A program made the position numbers and the translations under genes. A stretch of DNA of 64,000 nt, taken from Occultella gossypii (GTDB taxonomy: Bacteria; Actinomycetota; Actinomycetes; Actinomycetales; Beutenbergiaceae). The stretch covers positions 62,001 through 126,000 of the forward strand of contig NZ_JAGSHT010000021.1 of assembly GCF_019947135.1 (NCBI RefSeq). The letters run 5' to 3'. Of this stretch, positions 8,306-16,584 are shown one piece after another (position 1 is the first letter of the stretch; each line of letters opens with the position of its first letter). The notes beneath the pieces are model-generated. The model ran no database searches. It was not told the origin of the DNA and was given only the letters and a program-made list of their open reading frames with translations.

Positions 8306-9127
8306 TCAAGCCAGCCCGAGCGCCGTCAGCGCGGCGGCGGGAAGCAGGGCGTAGCCCACAAAACCCACGATATCGATCAGGGTGTGCGCGATGACCAACG
8401 GCGCCACCCGCCGTCGGCCCCATTTCGAACAGTAGAACAGACCGAAGATCACGCCCATGATGACGTTCCCGAAGAACGGGCCCCAGCCCTGGTACAGGTG
8501 GTAGGAACCGCGGATCAGCGCCGAGACCACGATGATCGACCACAGTCGCCAGCGCTTCTCGCGGAGCCGCTCGAACAGGTATCCGACCACGAGGACCTCC
8601 TCGAGGACACCATTCTTGAGGGCCGCGAGGATCAGGATCGGGACCGACCACCAGTACGGATCGAGCGCGGAGGCCTGCACCGACACCGTGATGCCGACCG
8701 CGCGTCCGGCCAGATACAGACCGAGCCCGGGGATGCCGATGATGGCGCCGAGGGCAAGACCCCAGCCGAAGTCGCGACCGGGGCGGCTCAGGTCGAGGCC
8801 GATCCGCCGGAACGGATTGCGCCCGGTGTCGCTGAGCAGGTACAGCGCGAGGGCAACCGGTACCAGCGCGAACGTCAACGAGAGCACCTGGTAGAGCAGG
8901 TCCCAGTACGGCCTCTCGGACAGTGGTGGGTTGAGCGTCGCGGTCTGGTCCCCGAGTGGGCCGCGGGTGAGGCGGTCGAGGATGTTCACGACGGCGTACA
9001 CACCGGACCGGCCGAGCGACAGGCCCATCACGATCCAGATCTCGACCGTCAGGCGCCGGGACCGGGCCTTTGCCGACGGCGGCGGTGCGGTCAGGGAGGG
9101 TGTCGACGGTTCGCCCTGGGTCGCCAT
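8306..9127 (-). CDS. CPBP (Abi/CAAX) family intramembrane glutamic endopeptidase
   Basis: 273-aa polytopic protein with about seven membrane helices. The CPBP signature is present as NGVLEEVLVVGYL (paired glutamates), SYHLYQGWG (second-motif histidine) and IAHTLIDIVGF (third motif). The usual EExxxR arginine is valine here (EEVLVV), a variant I have seen described for actinobacterial members, so activity is uncertain. The start MATQGEPS at 9127 is chosen over an upstream in-frame ATG because the latter lacks a ribosome site. The gene is read away from the HTH gene at 9238. Confidence 0.82.
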   Translation of the reverse strand: MATQGEPSTPSLTAPPPSAKARSRRLTVEIWIVMGLSLGRSGVYAVVNILDRLTRGPLGDQTATLNPPLSERPYWDLLYQVLSLTFALVPVALALYLLSDTGRNPFRRIGLDLSRPGRDFGWGLALGAIIGIPGLGLYLAGRAVGITVSVQASALDPYWWSVPILILAALKNGVLEEVLVVGYLFERLREKRWRLWSIIVVSALIRGSYHLYQGWGPFFGNVIMGVIFGLFYCSKWGRRRVAPLVIAHTLIDIVGFVGYALLPAAALTALGLA

Positions 9128-9165
9128 ACGCCGGTTATAGCGCATCCACCTGCGCGTCAGGAGGT

Positions 9166-9209
9166 GTCAATGGGGATTGACCCTCCTGGCAGCGTCAATA
9201 TAGATTGAC
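9166..9209. promoter_or_regulatory. Twin palindromic operators upstream of the small HTH gene
   Basis: Two copies of GTCAAT-N4-ATTGAC, at 9166-9181 (spacer GGGG) and 9194-9209 (spacer ATAG), centres 28 bp apart. They lie between the divergent CPBP and HTH genes and directly 5' of the HTH gene. Confidence 0.7.
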
Positions 9210-9237
9210 GGTCATGGACGATTCGGAGGTGAAGTCG

Positions 9238-9471
9238 ATGAGTGCACTGTCCGCCGCTGCCGAGGACGACGGTGACATCTTCGCCGGGCTCGCGGCGCTC
9301 GTGGAGCTACGCCGCCAGGCCGATGCCCGTGAGGAGGTGCTCGTGCGCCGGGCGCGGGGCGAGGGGCTGACCTGGGCCGAGATCGCGTTCCTGCTCGGGG
9401 TCTCCAAGCAGGCCGTGCACAAGAAGTACGGCGGCTCGCGGTTCGAACGTCGCAGGCCCGGCGGCGCCTGA
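9238..9471 (+). CDS. Small helix-turn-helix protein
   Basis: 77-aa protein: a short acidic N-terminus, a helix rich in charged residues (LAALVELRRQADAREEVLVRRAR), then an HTH reading LTWAEIAFLLGVSKQAVHKKYG. The start at 9238 is set by a strong GGAGGTGA five bases upstream; two in-frame starts further 5' would place the RBS inside the gene. The same HTH module precedes Clp-N domains in some actinobacterial proteins; here it stands alone. It probably binds the twin GTCAAT-N4-ATTGAC sites in its own promoter (inference). Confidence 0.75.
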   Translation: MSALSAAAEDDGDIFAGLAALVELRRQADAREEVLVRRARGEGLTWAEIAFLLGVSKQAVHKKYGGSRFERRRPGGA

Positions 9472-9493
9472 CTGCGGCCGGAGGGTCAGGTTG

Positions 9494-9898
9494 TCAGACG
9501 AAAATAACTTCTAGCCCGCGGGCGTCTCGGAGCGGCGCGAAGTCGTCGTCCTGTGTGACGACCGGCAGGCCGTTGGCGACCGCCGTCGCCGCGATCCACA
9601 GGTCGTTGACGTTGATACGTCGGCCGGCCTGGGCCAGGTACACCCGAAGGCGCGCCCATTCGGCCGCGACCAGGCCGTCGATCGGGAGCACCTCGATGTC
9701 GGCCACCGCCTCCAGGGTGGCCAGCCGACGGGCGCGAATGTCGACATCGGCGGCGACGAGCACGCCTGCCTGCAGCTCCGCGATGGTCACTGGGCAGATG
9801 ACGCCCTCATCCGGCAGCCTCCGACTCTCCAGTGGCCGGCCCGACTCGAGGGCGATGAACACGCTCGTGTCCAGAAGGCCTCTCGACGCGGAGGTCAT
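9494..9898 (-). CDS. vapC: VapC-type PIN-domain ribonuclease toxin
   Basis: 134-aa PIN protein. Acidic metal-binding residues appear in order as GLLDTSVFIALE, TIAELQAG, VNDLWIAATA and VTQDDDF, the complete D-E-D-D set expected for an active RNase. The ATG overlaps the stop of the antitoxin gene (ATGA), as in most VapBC operons. Confidence 0.92.
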   Translation of the reverse strand: MTSASRGLLDTSVFIALESGRPLESRRLPDEGVICPVTIAELQAGVLVAADVDIRARRLATLEAVADIEVLPIDGLVAAEWARLRVYLAQAGRRINVNDLWIAATAVANGLPVVTQDDDFAPLRDARGLEVIFV

Positions 9899-10158
9899 CA
9901 CCGAATCGGGTCGAGGTCGTCAGTCGTGTCCCCGGCCAGCGCCGCCAGATCTTCACGGATTCCGGGGTCGGCCTGTGCGCGGCTGAGCCGCCGGACGAGT
10001 TCCGCGCGCGCGATCGGCCTGCGACGCGCTCCGCGTACCGGTGTCAACTCCGCTACGGGACGGCCGCGGGAGGTGATCGTCACCTGTTCGCCCGCTTCCA
10101 CCCGTCGAAGCACGTCGGCGGTGTGGTTGCGCAGTTCTCGCGCCGCGATCTCCGACAT
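9898..10158 (-). CDS. vapB: Phd/YefM-type antitoxin (VapB partner)
   Basis: 86-aa antitoxin with the AbrB-independent Phd fold: SEIAARELRNHTADVLRRVEAGEQVTITSRGRPVAEL, then a basic linker and an acidic tail (DLAALAGDTTDDLDPIR) that should wrap the toxin. First gene of the pair. A direct repeat, CGTAGC spaced by 11 bp (about 10168-10184), lies just upstream and is a candidate autoregulatory site. Confidence 0.9.
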   Translation of the reverse strand: MSEIAARELRNHTADVLRRVEAGEQVTITSRGRPVAELTPVRGARRRPIARAELVRRLSRAQADPGIREDLAALAGDTTDDLDPIR

Positions 10159-10197
10159 GCGACAAACGTAGCACTTGCGTAGCCGCCCGCCGATGGC

Positions 10198-11484
10198 TCA
10201 GGGTCGCTTCTCGATCAACCCCACGACCTCGCAACGGTAGTGCTGGGACGCGGTCATGGACCCGCGGAACCACAGCACGGCGCGGGTGGCGGGGTCGCCG
10301 GGGACCACGATCGGACGCAGGTTGTCGACGTCGGAGTTCTCGGTGACCGGCGTCCAGTCCCAGGACGCACCGCCGTCCGTCGTCCGGCCGTGGAAGATCT
10401 CGTGGTGGTCGAGCGCCGAGTCGTCCCGCGGGTCGATCGGGGTGGAGGCGTAGACCGAGTCCAGGTCGTAGGGGTCGATCGCGACCAGGCCGGTGTAGTC
10501 CTCCTCGTGTGGCAGCAGCGCACCGCCGGCCTTGGCGAGATGGTGCACCTGCCAGGTTCCGCCGTCGAACGTGCCGTAGAAGAACCGGTGGTCGGAGAAG
10601 TTGCTGTTCTCCGGGTCGTCGCCGGCGCGGCCGGTGAGGATCGCGGCGAGCCGGCCGTCCGGGGCGCGGCGGATGTCCGTGGTCCACGCGTGGGTGATCG
10701 TGGCGCCGGCGAACTCCGATCCGGCGGCCAGGATCGTGGTGAGCTCCACCTGGGACGGTGCCTGCTCGTCGAGGACCGGCCCGCCGACGACGGTGCCGTC
10801 GCTGCTGTGCAGGGCTCCGCCGGAGATGTACCCGTGGTAGATCGAGTTGTTGTAGTCGCGCGGGTGGTGGTCGGTGGTGATCAGGTCGATCCGGTCGGTG
10901 CCGTTGCTGACGTACCGGGTGTAGCCGTTGACATATCCGATCTTGGGGCGGGTGAAGAGCTTGCCGCCGAAGTCGAACGTGGTGCCGTCGTCGGTGGAGA
11001 CCAGGATCGAGGGGTCGTCGTTGATGGCGCGCGCGAAGTTGTACAGCCGGCCCTCGTCGGCGAGGTGGTGCAGGTTGGAGTAGGTGACCCCGCGCCCGTC
11101 GGTGAGCTCGGCCCAGTCGAACGACTGCTCGGGCTCCCACGCCGTGGCGTCGTGCGGTGCGGACGAGATCCGCCACCGGGTCAGGTTGTCCGTCTTGTGC
11201 TTGGTGTACATGGCCAGGTAGCGGCCGTCCGGGCGGATGAACAGGGCCGCGGTGTTGTGGTCGTCGGTCTCCAGGCGCTCGTGCAGCACGACCACCTCGG
11301 AGTCTCCCGTAGCCAGATCCACGACGGCGATCTCCACGTTGCCCGCGCGCGCCTCGCCGCCCGGGCCCTCCGGCGCCGGGATCGAGCCCACCAGCAGGGT
11401 GTTCGTGACCGGGTCGATCAGGGCGCGCTCGTCCTGGAACCAGCACCACGCACCGTTGTCGTTGATTAGTTGCACCGTCGCCAT
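10198..11484 (-). CDS. BNR_4 repeat-containing protein (putative polysaccharide lyase-type beta-propeller)
   Basis: 428-aa protein without signal peptide. It begins MATVQLINDNGAWCWFQDERALID, the hallmark opening of BNR_4 (PF15892) proteins, and repeats aspartate-box-like turns (STDDGTTFDFG, TTDGGASWDW) expected of a seven-bladed propeller. BNR_4 proteins include ulvan lyases of PL24/PL25 and related unsaturated-uronate enzymes; others are uncharacterised. No catalytic set can be confirmed by eye. The start at 11484 is chosen at the family-conserved N-terminus; the upstream frame is cysteine/arginine rich and non-homologous. It stands alone, with no sugar transporter beside it. Confidence 0.8.
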   Translation of the reverse strand: MATVQLINDNGAWCWFQDERALIDPVTNTLLVGSIPAPEGPGGEARAGNVEIAVVDLATGDSEVVVLHERLETDDHNTAALFIRPDGRYLAMYTKHKTDNLTRWRISSAPHDATAWEPEQSFDWAELTDGRGVTYSNLHHLADEGRLYNFARAINDDPSILVSTDDGTTFDFGGKLFTRPKIGYVNGYTRYVSNGTDRIDLITTDHHPRDYNNSIYHGYISGGALHSSDGTVVGGPVLDEQAPSQVELTTILAAGSEFAGATITHAWTTDIRRAPDGRLAAILTGRAGDDPENSNFSDHRFFYGTFDGGTWQVHHLAKAGGALLPHEEDYTGLVAIDPYDLDSVYASTPIDPRDDSALDHHEIFHGRTTDGGASWDWTPVTENSDVDNLRPIVVPGDPATRAVLWFRGSMTASQHYRCEVVGLIEKRP

Positions 11485-11571
11485 GAACCTGATCCTGCCA
11501 GTTGGAGAGCCCTTTCCGCACCTCCGGCCGGTGTGGCGACGTCCGACACTTGCGCACATTCGGGACGCGTG

Positions 11572-11602
11572 GCAGAGTAGTTTGTAGCACAAACCACTCT
11601 GC
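11572..11602. promoter_or_regulatory. 31-bp near-perfect palindrome in front of the ABC exporter operon
   Basis: Arms GCAGAGTAGTTTGT (11572-11585) and ACAAACCACTCTGC (11589-11602) flank AGC; 13 of 14 positions pair, with one A/C mismatch. It touches the ribosome binding site (AGGAAGG, 11603-11609) of the first gene, so a bound regulator would block the operon. Confidence 0.75.
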
Positions 11603-11615
11603 AGGAAGGCGCACG

Positions 11616-12383
11616 ATGACCGTCGATGAACCTGGCGCGACGAACGCCGACGGTGCTCACGGGCCGGTCGCCGACCCGCGGCCGGGCGCGGCCCGGGCCG
11701 AGGCGTCGTCGCTCGACCGTGGCGGCGGCGAACTGGACCCGAATGCGGAGGACGACGCGCCGCCGTCGGACCCGGCGGCCGTCCTGGCGATGATCGCGGC
11801 CCAACGCGCGGCCACCCGCAAGGGCGTCGAGCCGAACGGGCCGCTCCTGTTCGGGACCTGGGGCGTCGCGTGGCTGATCGGCTATCTGATCCTGTACTTC
11901 ACCTACGACGAGGCGCTCGGTCGCGCGCCCGCCTGGGGATTCGTGGTGTTCGGGCTCTGCCTGATCGCGGCGCTGGTGATCACGGCCGTGCACGTCGCGC
12001 GGCGGGTCGCCGGCGTCCGGGGTGTGTCCGCCGCGGAGGGGGCCATGTACGGCTGGAGCTGGATGATCGCGTTCGTGGCGGCCTGCCTGCTGTTCGCCGG
12101 GCTGTCCCGTGCAGGTGCTTCGCCGGATGTGATGGCGATCGCCACGAACGGCGTCAGCGCTCTGATCGTGGCCGTCATGTACATGGCCGGCGGTGCGCTC
12201 TGGCGGCAGGTGCGGATGTTCGCCCTCGGCGCCTGGGTGGGGGTGGTCGGCGGGGGTGCGGCCCTGGTCGCGCAGCCCAACACGTATCTCGTCATGGCGC
12301 TCGCCGGTGGTGGCGGGTTCCTCGTGGCCGCCGTCGGGGACCTGCTCGTGACCAGGCGGCGGGCGAGGCGGTCGCGGCGATGA
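11616..12383 (+). CDS. Membrane protein of an ABC exporter operon
   Basis: 255-aa protein with a disordered acidic N-terminus (about 70 residues) and six predicted membrane helices starting at LLFGTWGVAWLIGYLILYF and ending in a basic tail (TRRRARRSRR). The start at 11616 has AGGAAGG six bases upstream. Its stop overlaps the start of the winged-helix regulator. Function unknown; conserved position in front of a regulator plus ABC-2 exporter suggests an accessory or sensing subunit. Confidence 0.7.
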   Translation: MTVDEPGATNADGAHGPVADPRPGAARAEASSLDRGGGELDPNAEDDAPPSDPAAVLAMIAAQRAATRKGVEPNGPLLFGTWGVAWLIGYLILYFTYDEALGRAPAWGFVVFGLCLIAALVITAVHVARRVAGVRGVSAAEGAMYGWSWMIAFVAACLLFAGLSRAGASPDVMAIATNGVSALIVAVMYMAGGALWRQVRMFALGAWVGVVGGGAALVAQPNTYLVMALAGGGGFLVAAVGDLLVTRRRARRSRR

Positions 12384-12682
12384 CCGAGCTCGAACTGGAT
12401 CCGGTGATCCATGCCCAGGCGCGGCTGCGGGTGGTCGCCACCCTCGCGACCCTCGACGCGGGCGACCGGATGGCCTTCCCGAAACTCCAGAAGCTGCTCG
12501 AGATGACCGCGGGCAATCTCTCCACCCACCTCCGCAAGCTCGAGGAGGCCGACTACGTGCAGATCGACAAGCGGTTCGAGGGTCGCAGCCCGGCCACCTA
12601 CCTCGAACTCACGAAGAAGGGCCGCCGGGCCTTCGAGACCTACACCGAAACTCTGGAAGCACTCCTGAGAGGAGCGCAGTGA
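12380..12682 (+). CDS. Winged-helix transcriptional regulator (HTH_34/MarR-like)
   Basis: 100-aa single-domain regulator: LDPVIHAQARLRVVATLA, the recognition region FPKLQKLLEMTAGNLSTHLRKLEEADYV and the wing FEGRSPATYLELTKKGRRAFETY match the PF13601 family. Coupled by ATGA to the membrane protein before it, and its stop overlaps the ATPase start region. Regulators of this type usually control the ABC exporter they sit with; the palindrome at 11572-11602 is the likely target. Confidence 0.85.
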   Translation: MTELELDPVIHAQARLRVVATLATLDAGDRMAFPKLQKLLEMTAGNLSTHLRKLEEADYVQIDKRFEGRSPATYLELTKKGRRAFETYTETLEALLRGAQ

Positions 12683-13593
12683 TGGAACCGATCGTCAGCG
12701 TCCGAGACGTGCGCCGCAACTTCGGCGACGTCGTCGCCCTGGATGGGGTGAGTCTCGACGTCCACCCCGGCGAGATCGTCGGCCTGCTCGGCCCGAACGG
12801 CGCCGGCAAGACCACCCTGTTGTCCCTGATCAACGGGCTCCGCAAGCCGGACTCCGGCACCGTCCGGCTCTTCGGTGGCGACCCCCGCAAGGCCTCGTCC
12901 CGCTTCGGGCTGGGCACCACCCCGCAGGAGACCGGGCTACCTGCCACCCTCAAGGTCGGTGAGGTCATCGACTTCGTCGGCGGCCACTACAGCGACCCGA
13001 TGGGCCGCGACGAACTCCTCGACCGGTTCGAGCTGCGGGACCTGGTGACCCGGCAGACCGGGGGCCTGTCCGGCGGTCAGAAGCGTCGCCTCGCGGTGGC
13101 CCTCTCGCTCGTCGGCCGCCCGTCCCTCGTGCTCCTCGACGAGCCGACCACCGGCCTCGACGTGGAGGGCCGCCGTGCCTTGTGGCGGGCCCTGCGGGAC
13201 TACCACGCCGAGGGTTCGACGATCATCCTCACCAGTCACTACCTGGAGGAGGTCGAGGCCCTCGCCGAACGCGTGGTCGTGGTGGGCGGCGGCCGCATCC
13301 TCGCCGACGACCGCCTGGACCGGGTCCTCGCACATGTGAATGCCCGGCGGGTGAGCCTGCACACCGGCGCCGCGGCGGCGGAACTCGCCGCGCTGCCCAC
13401 GGTGACCGCCGTGCAGACCGACGGCGACCACGTCCGGCTGCTCGTCTCGGACTCCGACGCGTTCGTCCGGCACCTGGTGGCCTCGGGCACCGAGTTCTCC
13501 GGACTCGAGGTCCGCGGCGCCTCGCTCGAGGAGGCCTTCCTATCCCTGACCGGCACGACCGGCGCGCCCGAGACCGAGGAGGTCGCAGCATGA
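12682..13593 (+). CDS. ABC transporter ATP-binding protein
   Basis: 303-aa ATPase of a DrrA/CcmA-type exporter: Walker A GPNGAGKTT, Q-loop TTPQETGLP, signature LSGGQKRRLAV, Walker B LVLLDEPTTGLD, H-loop TSHYLEE. About 80 C-terminal residues follow, as in drug/lipid exporters. The ATG at 12682 has GGAG seven bases upstream and is preferred to the GTG one codon earlier. Pairs with the permease that overlaps its stop codon. Confidence 0.93.
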   Translation: MEPIVSVRDVRRNFGDVVALDGVSLDVHPGEIVGLLGPNGAGKTTLLSLINGLRKPDSGTVRLFGGDPRKASSRFGLGTTPQETGLPATLKVGEVIDFVGGHYSDPMGRDELLDRFELRDLVTRQTGGLSGGQKRRLAVALSLVGRPSLVLLDEPTTGLDVEGRRALWRALRDYHAEGSTIILTSHYLEEVEALAERVVVVGGGRILADDRLDRVLAHVNARRVSLHTGAAAAELAALPTVTAVQTDGDHVRLLVSDSDAFVRHLVASGTEFSGLEVRGASLEEAFLSLTGTTGAPETEEVAA

Positions 13594-14393
13594 GCACCGC
13601 CACCGCACAGGCACCGATCGGGGCCACGCCCCGCAGCGGGCCGAGCCTGCCCAGCCTGATCCTGCTGCACGCGAGATTCTCCGTGCTCGAGACGATCCGG
13701 ATCCCGATCGCCGTGGTCGGTAACCTGCTGTTCCCGACGCTGGCCATGTTCTTCTTCGTGGTCCCCAACTCCGCCGTGGCCGGTGATCCGGTGATCGCCA
13801 CGGCGGCCGTCGGGCAACTGGCGATGTTCTCGGTGATGTCCACGTTCCTGTTCACGTTCGGCTCCGGTGTGGCCGAGGACCGGGCCCTCCCGTTCGACGG
13901 ATACGTACGCACGCTGCCCGCCGGGGCGGCGCCGCGGATGCTCGGCCGGGTCCTGGCCGGGTGTCTGTTCGCGCTGGTCAGCCTGATCCCGCTCGGGGTG
14001 GTCGGTGCCCTCCTCACCGAGGCCACCGCACCGCCCGCGACGGTGGTGCTCGCCGCGCTCATGGTGCTGGTGGTCGGCCTGCCGTTCCTGATGCTCGGCC
14101 TCGCGATCGGCTACCGGATGAGCAGCAAGGCGGCGATCGCCGTGGTCCAGGCGGTGCTGTTCCCGCTCGCGTTCGCCGGCGGCCTGTTCCTGCCCGCGGA
14201 GATGTTCCCGAGCTGGCTGAACGCCTTCTCCCAGGCCCTGCCCAGCCGTGCCGGACGGGACCTGCTCATCCAGGTGCTGACCGGCCAGCAGGCATATCCG
14301 CTGGCTCTGCCGGTGCTCATCGCCTGGGGTCTGCTGTTCACGGAGCTCGCCGTGCTGGCCTACCGCCGCGACGAGGGTCGCCGCTTCCACTGA
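13590..14393 (+). CDS. ABC-2 type transporter permease
   Basis: 267-aa integral membrane protein with six helices typical of ABC-2 exporters, including the conserved C-terminal half MSSKAAIAVVQAVLFPLAFAGGLFLPAEMFPSWL. Start overlaps the ATPase stop (ATGA). With the ATPase it should form a homodimeric-permease exporter; the substrate is not evident. Confidence 0.9.
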   Translation: MSTATAQAPIGATPRSGPSLPSLILLHARFSVLETIRIPIAVVGNLLFPTLAMFFFVVPNSAVAGDPVIATAAVGQLAMFSVMSTFLFTFGSGVAEDRALPFDGYVRTLPAGAAPRMLGRVLAGCLFALVSLIPLGVVGALLTEATAPPATVVLAALMVLVVGLPFLMLGLAIGYRMSSKAAIAVVQAVLFPLAFAGGLFLPAEMFPSWLNAFSQALPSRAGRDLLIQVLTGQQAYPLALPVLIAWGLLFTELAVLAYRRDEGRRFH

Positions 14394-14442
14394 GCGCGAT
14401 GCCCGACGGCGGCCGCCGGGGCACCGGTGCGAGAATGGGGCG

Positions 14443-15327
14443 ATGGGTCGCAGCAGACCCGCAACCATCGGGCCGATCGTCGAGCGCGCCACCCTGAGGG
14501 CCATGGCGCGTGTGGTGCGGCGCGAGCCGGCGGTCCGAGCGTTGTCGGTGGAGCCTGCGGTGGACTCCGCGCATGCGGTCCACCGGCTGCGCGTGGCCGT
14601 GCGGAAGCTGCGGGTCCTGCTCGCCGCGTTCGGGCCGTACCTGGACCCGGACTTCTCCGGCCCGCTGCGCGGGCGGCTGTCGGAGCTCTCCGACGCACTC
14701 GCCGCGGTCCGCGATCTCGACGTGCAGCTGGTCGGCCTCGACTGGGAGACGACGGCGTCCGCTGCGTTCGCGATGGACGTGGAACCGTTCCTCGGCCTGC
14801 TCCGGTCCGATCGCGCCGACGCGCTCCGGCGGCTCGAGGATCGCCTGGCGGCACCGGAGCATGCCGCACTGATGGCTGACCTGCGTGCGGACCGGGTCCC
14901 GGTCCGCCACGGTGACGTCCGGGCCCGTCGCGCGCTGCGCCGACGCCTGCGCAAGGCCTGGCGCCGGACCCGTGACCGTGTGGCCACCGCCGAGGCAGGG
15001 TCAGGTTCCCTCCACGAGGTCCGCAAGTCCGTCAAGCGGCTGCGCTACCTCGCCGAGATCGCCACCGACCCGATCGGACGGCCCGCGAAGCGGCTCGCCA
15101 CCCAGGCCGAGCGGACGCAGGAGCTCCTCGGGGCGCACCAGGACGCCGTCGTCCTGGACCGGATGGTCCGGAGCTACGTCGCGGAAGCCACCGGCCTGCC
15201 GCCGGCCACGATGTTCGCACTCGGGGAGCTCATCGGCCGGGCGCAGGAACGGCGCCGACGGATCGAGCAGGACTGGCCGCACCGGCGCGACCGGCTGACC
15301 CACCGGGCCCGCCAACTCCTCGACTGA
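14443..15327 (+). CDS. CHAD domain protein (polyphosphate-associated)
   Basis: 294-aa all-helical protein with two CHAD half-repeats: the first around SAHAVHRLRVAVRKLRVLLAAF, the second around GSLHEVRKSVKRLRYLAEI. These conserved HxxRxxxKxLR-type basic helices bind polyphosphate in characterised CHAD proteins. Strongly basic overall. A Ppx/GppA phosphatase gene lies 2.6 kb downstream, a possible functional link through polyphosphate, though they are not in one operon. Confidence 0.88.
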   Translation: MGRSRPATIGPIVERATLRAMARVVRREPAVRALSVEPAVDSAHAVHRLRVAVRKLRVLLAAFGPYLDPDFSGPLRGRLSELSDALAAVRDLDVQLVGLDWETTASAAFAMDVEPFLGLLRSDRADALRRLEDRLAAPEHAALMADLRADRVPVRHGDVRARRALRRRLRKAWRRTRDRVATAEAGSGSLHEVRKSVKRLRYLAEIATDPIGRPAKRLATQAERTQELLGAHQDAVVLDRMVRSYVAEATGLPPATMFALGELIGRAQERRRRIEQDWPHRRDRLTHRARQLLD

Positions 15328-15366
15328 CGGGGCGCCAACGGCCGGCTTGACCAGCCCAGCGTTCGC

Positions 15367-15387
15367 CTTGAGCGAAGGTGACTCAAC
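15367..15387. promoter_or_regulatory. HAIR-type HspR operator upstream of hsp20
   Basis: CTTGAGC (15367-15373), 7-nt spacer, ACTCAAC (15381-15387). It matches the HspR-associated inverted repeat CTTGAGT-N7-ACTCAAG with one change in each arm, and lies 86 bp before the hsp20 start, consistent with HspR repression relieved on heat shock. Confidence 0.8.
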
Positions 15388-15473
15388 CTCGGGAACGATC
15401 CTCCGCCGTCGGGGGTTGTGCCTGGCATGAGGGACCGGCGTAGGGCCGGACCCGGTCAGACGAGGAGATAGAC

Positions 15474-15926
15474 ATGGCTCTCACCTTCGACCCCTTCCGC
15501 GAGGCGGACCGGCTCGCGTACCGCACCTCCACCCGCGTGCCCCGCTGGATGCCGATGGACCTGCACCGCAGCGGTGACGCGTTCATCGTCGAGATCGATC
15601 TGCCCGGCGTTTCGCCGGAGAGCATCGACCTGGATGTGGACGGCAACACCCTGACCGTCCAGGCCGAGCGTGCCTCGAGCCTCGGCGACGGTGAGCGGTG
15701 GATCGCCAAGGAGCGCGCGACCGGCACCTACCGCCGGCAGCTCAGCCTCGGCGACGGGCTCGATGCGGCCGCGATCCAGGCCGACTACGCCCACGGCGTG
15801 CTGACCGTGACCATCCCGGTGGCGGAGCAGTCCAAGCCCCGCAAGATCGAGGTGCGCACCACGGGGCCGGTCATTGAGCCGGTCACCGAGGGCCAGGCGG
15901 ACGTCCAGGAGGACGCTGCCGCCTGA
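15474..15926 (+). CDS. hsp20: Hsp20/alpha-crystallin small heat shock protein
   Basis: 150-aa chaperone that holds unfolding proteins. The alpha-crystallin domain runs from MDLHRSGDAFIVEIDLPGV to YAHGVLTVTIPVAE, ending with the conserved GVLTVTIP segment and a short acidic tail. A GAGGAGA ribosome site precedes the ATG. Single gene, bounded by a HAIR operator upstream and a strong hairpin downstream. Confidence 0.95.
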   Translation: MALTFDPFREADRLAYRTSTRVPRWMPMDLHRSGDAFIVEIDLPGVSPESIDLDVDGNTLTVQAERASSLGDGERWIAKERATGTYRRQLSLGDGLDAAAIQADYAHGVLTVTIPVAEQSKPRKIEVRTTGPVIEPVTEGQADVQEDAAA

Positions 15927-15955
15927 CCTGAGGACCCTGGCGGATCGCCACGAAC

Positions 15956-15989
15956 AACGAGCCCCGGCCGCAAGCGGTCGGGGCTCGTT
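15956..15989. terminator. Strong bidirectional terminator between hsp20 and copZ
   Basis: 16-bp arms AACGAGCCCCGGCCGC (15956-15971) and GCGGTCGGGGCTCGTT (15974-15989) with one G-T wobble; the A/T ends give a T-run in both directions. Confidence 0.8.
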
Positions 15990-16023
15990 CACGTCCGGGG
16001 TCGGCGCGGGATCCGGGAGCGCG

Positions 16024-16251
16024 TCAGGCGTGGATCGCCACCACCGCGTAGCCCGCCTCATCGACGGCCTCGCGGATGGCGGCCTCGTCGAGCGGCGCGT
16101 TCGAGACGACGGTCACCGGTGACGGCTCGCCCGCGCGGAGCTCGACGGAGACGTTCAGCACGCCGTCGACTCCCTCGATCTCCTCGGTGACGTGGGCCAC
16201 GCAGTTCGCACAGGTCATGCCCGTGACGTCGATCGTGGTGGTGCGGTCCAT
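16024..16251 (-). CDS. copZ: Copper chaperone / heavy-metal-associated domain protein
   Basis: 75-aa ferredoxin-like HMA domain with the metal site GMTCANCV (CxxC) at residues 11-18. It delivers Cu(I) in the cytoplasm. It is the second gene after csoR (24-bp gap). No CopA ATPase is encoded next to it in this window, so its partner is elsewhere. Confidence 0.93.
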   Translation of the reverse strand: MDRTTTIDVTGMTCANCVAHVTEEIEGVDGVLNVSVELRAGEPSPVTVVSNAPLDEAAIREAVDEAGYAVVAIHA

Positions 16252-16275
16252 GGGGGTTCCTTCCGGGTTCTGGGG

Positions 16276-16575
16276 TCAGGAGCGGACGAGCCGGGCTATC
16301 GCGGCGGAGGCCTCGCGGACCTTCTCCTCGCCCTCCTCGGAGGAGGAGCGGGCCGCGTCCACCACGCAGCTGGCGAGGTGATCGTCCAGCAGTCCGAGGC
16401 TCACCGCCTGCAACGCCTTGGTGACGGCGGAGACCTGGGTGAGGATGTCGATGCAGTAGGTGTCGTTCTCGACCATCTTCGCGATGCCGCGAACCTGGCC
16501 CTCGATGCGGCGCAGGCGCTTGAGGTACGCCTCCTTGTCCGCGACGTATCCGTGGTCGTGTCCGTGCTCTTCCAT
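16276..16575 (-). CDS. csoR: CsoR family copper-sensing repressor
   Basis: 99-aa all-helical DUF156 protein, YLKRLRRIEGQVRGIAKMVEND opening, with the Cu(I) ligand triad Cys41 (TYCIDIL), His66 and Cys70 (DDHLASCVVD). The histidine-rich N-terminus (EEHGHDHGY) is typical of actinobacterial members. The ATG at 16575 sits 9 bp downstream of a perfect inverted repeat, so it represses its own csoR-copZ operon until copper binds. Confidence 0.95.
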   Translation of the reverse strand: MEEHGHDHGYVADKEAYLKRLRRIEGQVRGIAKMVENDTYCIDILTQVSAVTKALQAVSLGLLDDHLASCVVDAARSSSEEGEEKVREASAAIARLVRS

Positions 16576-16584
16576 ATCCCGAGT

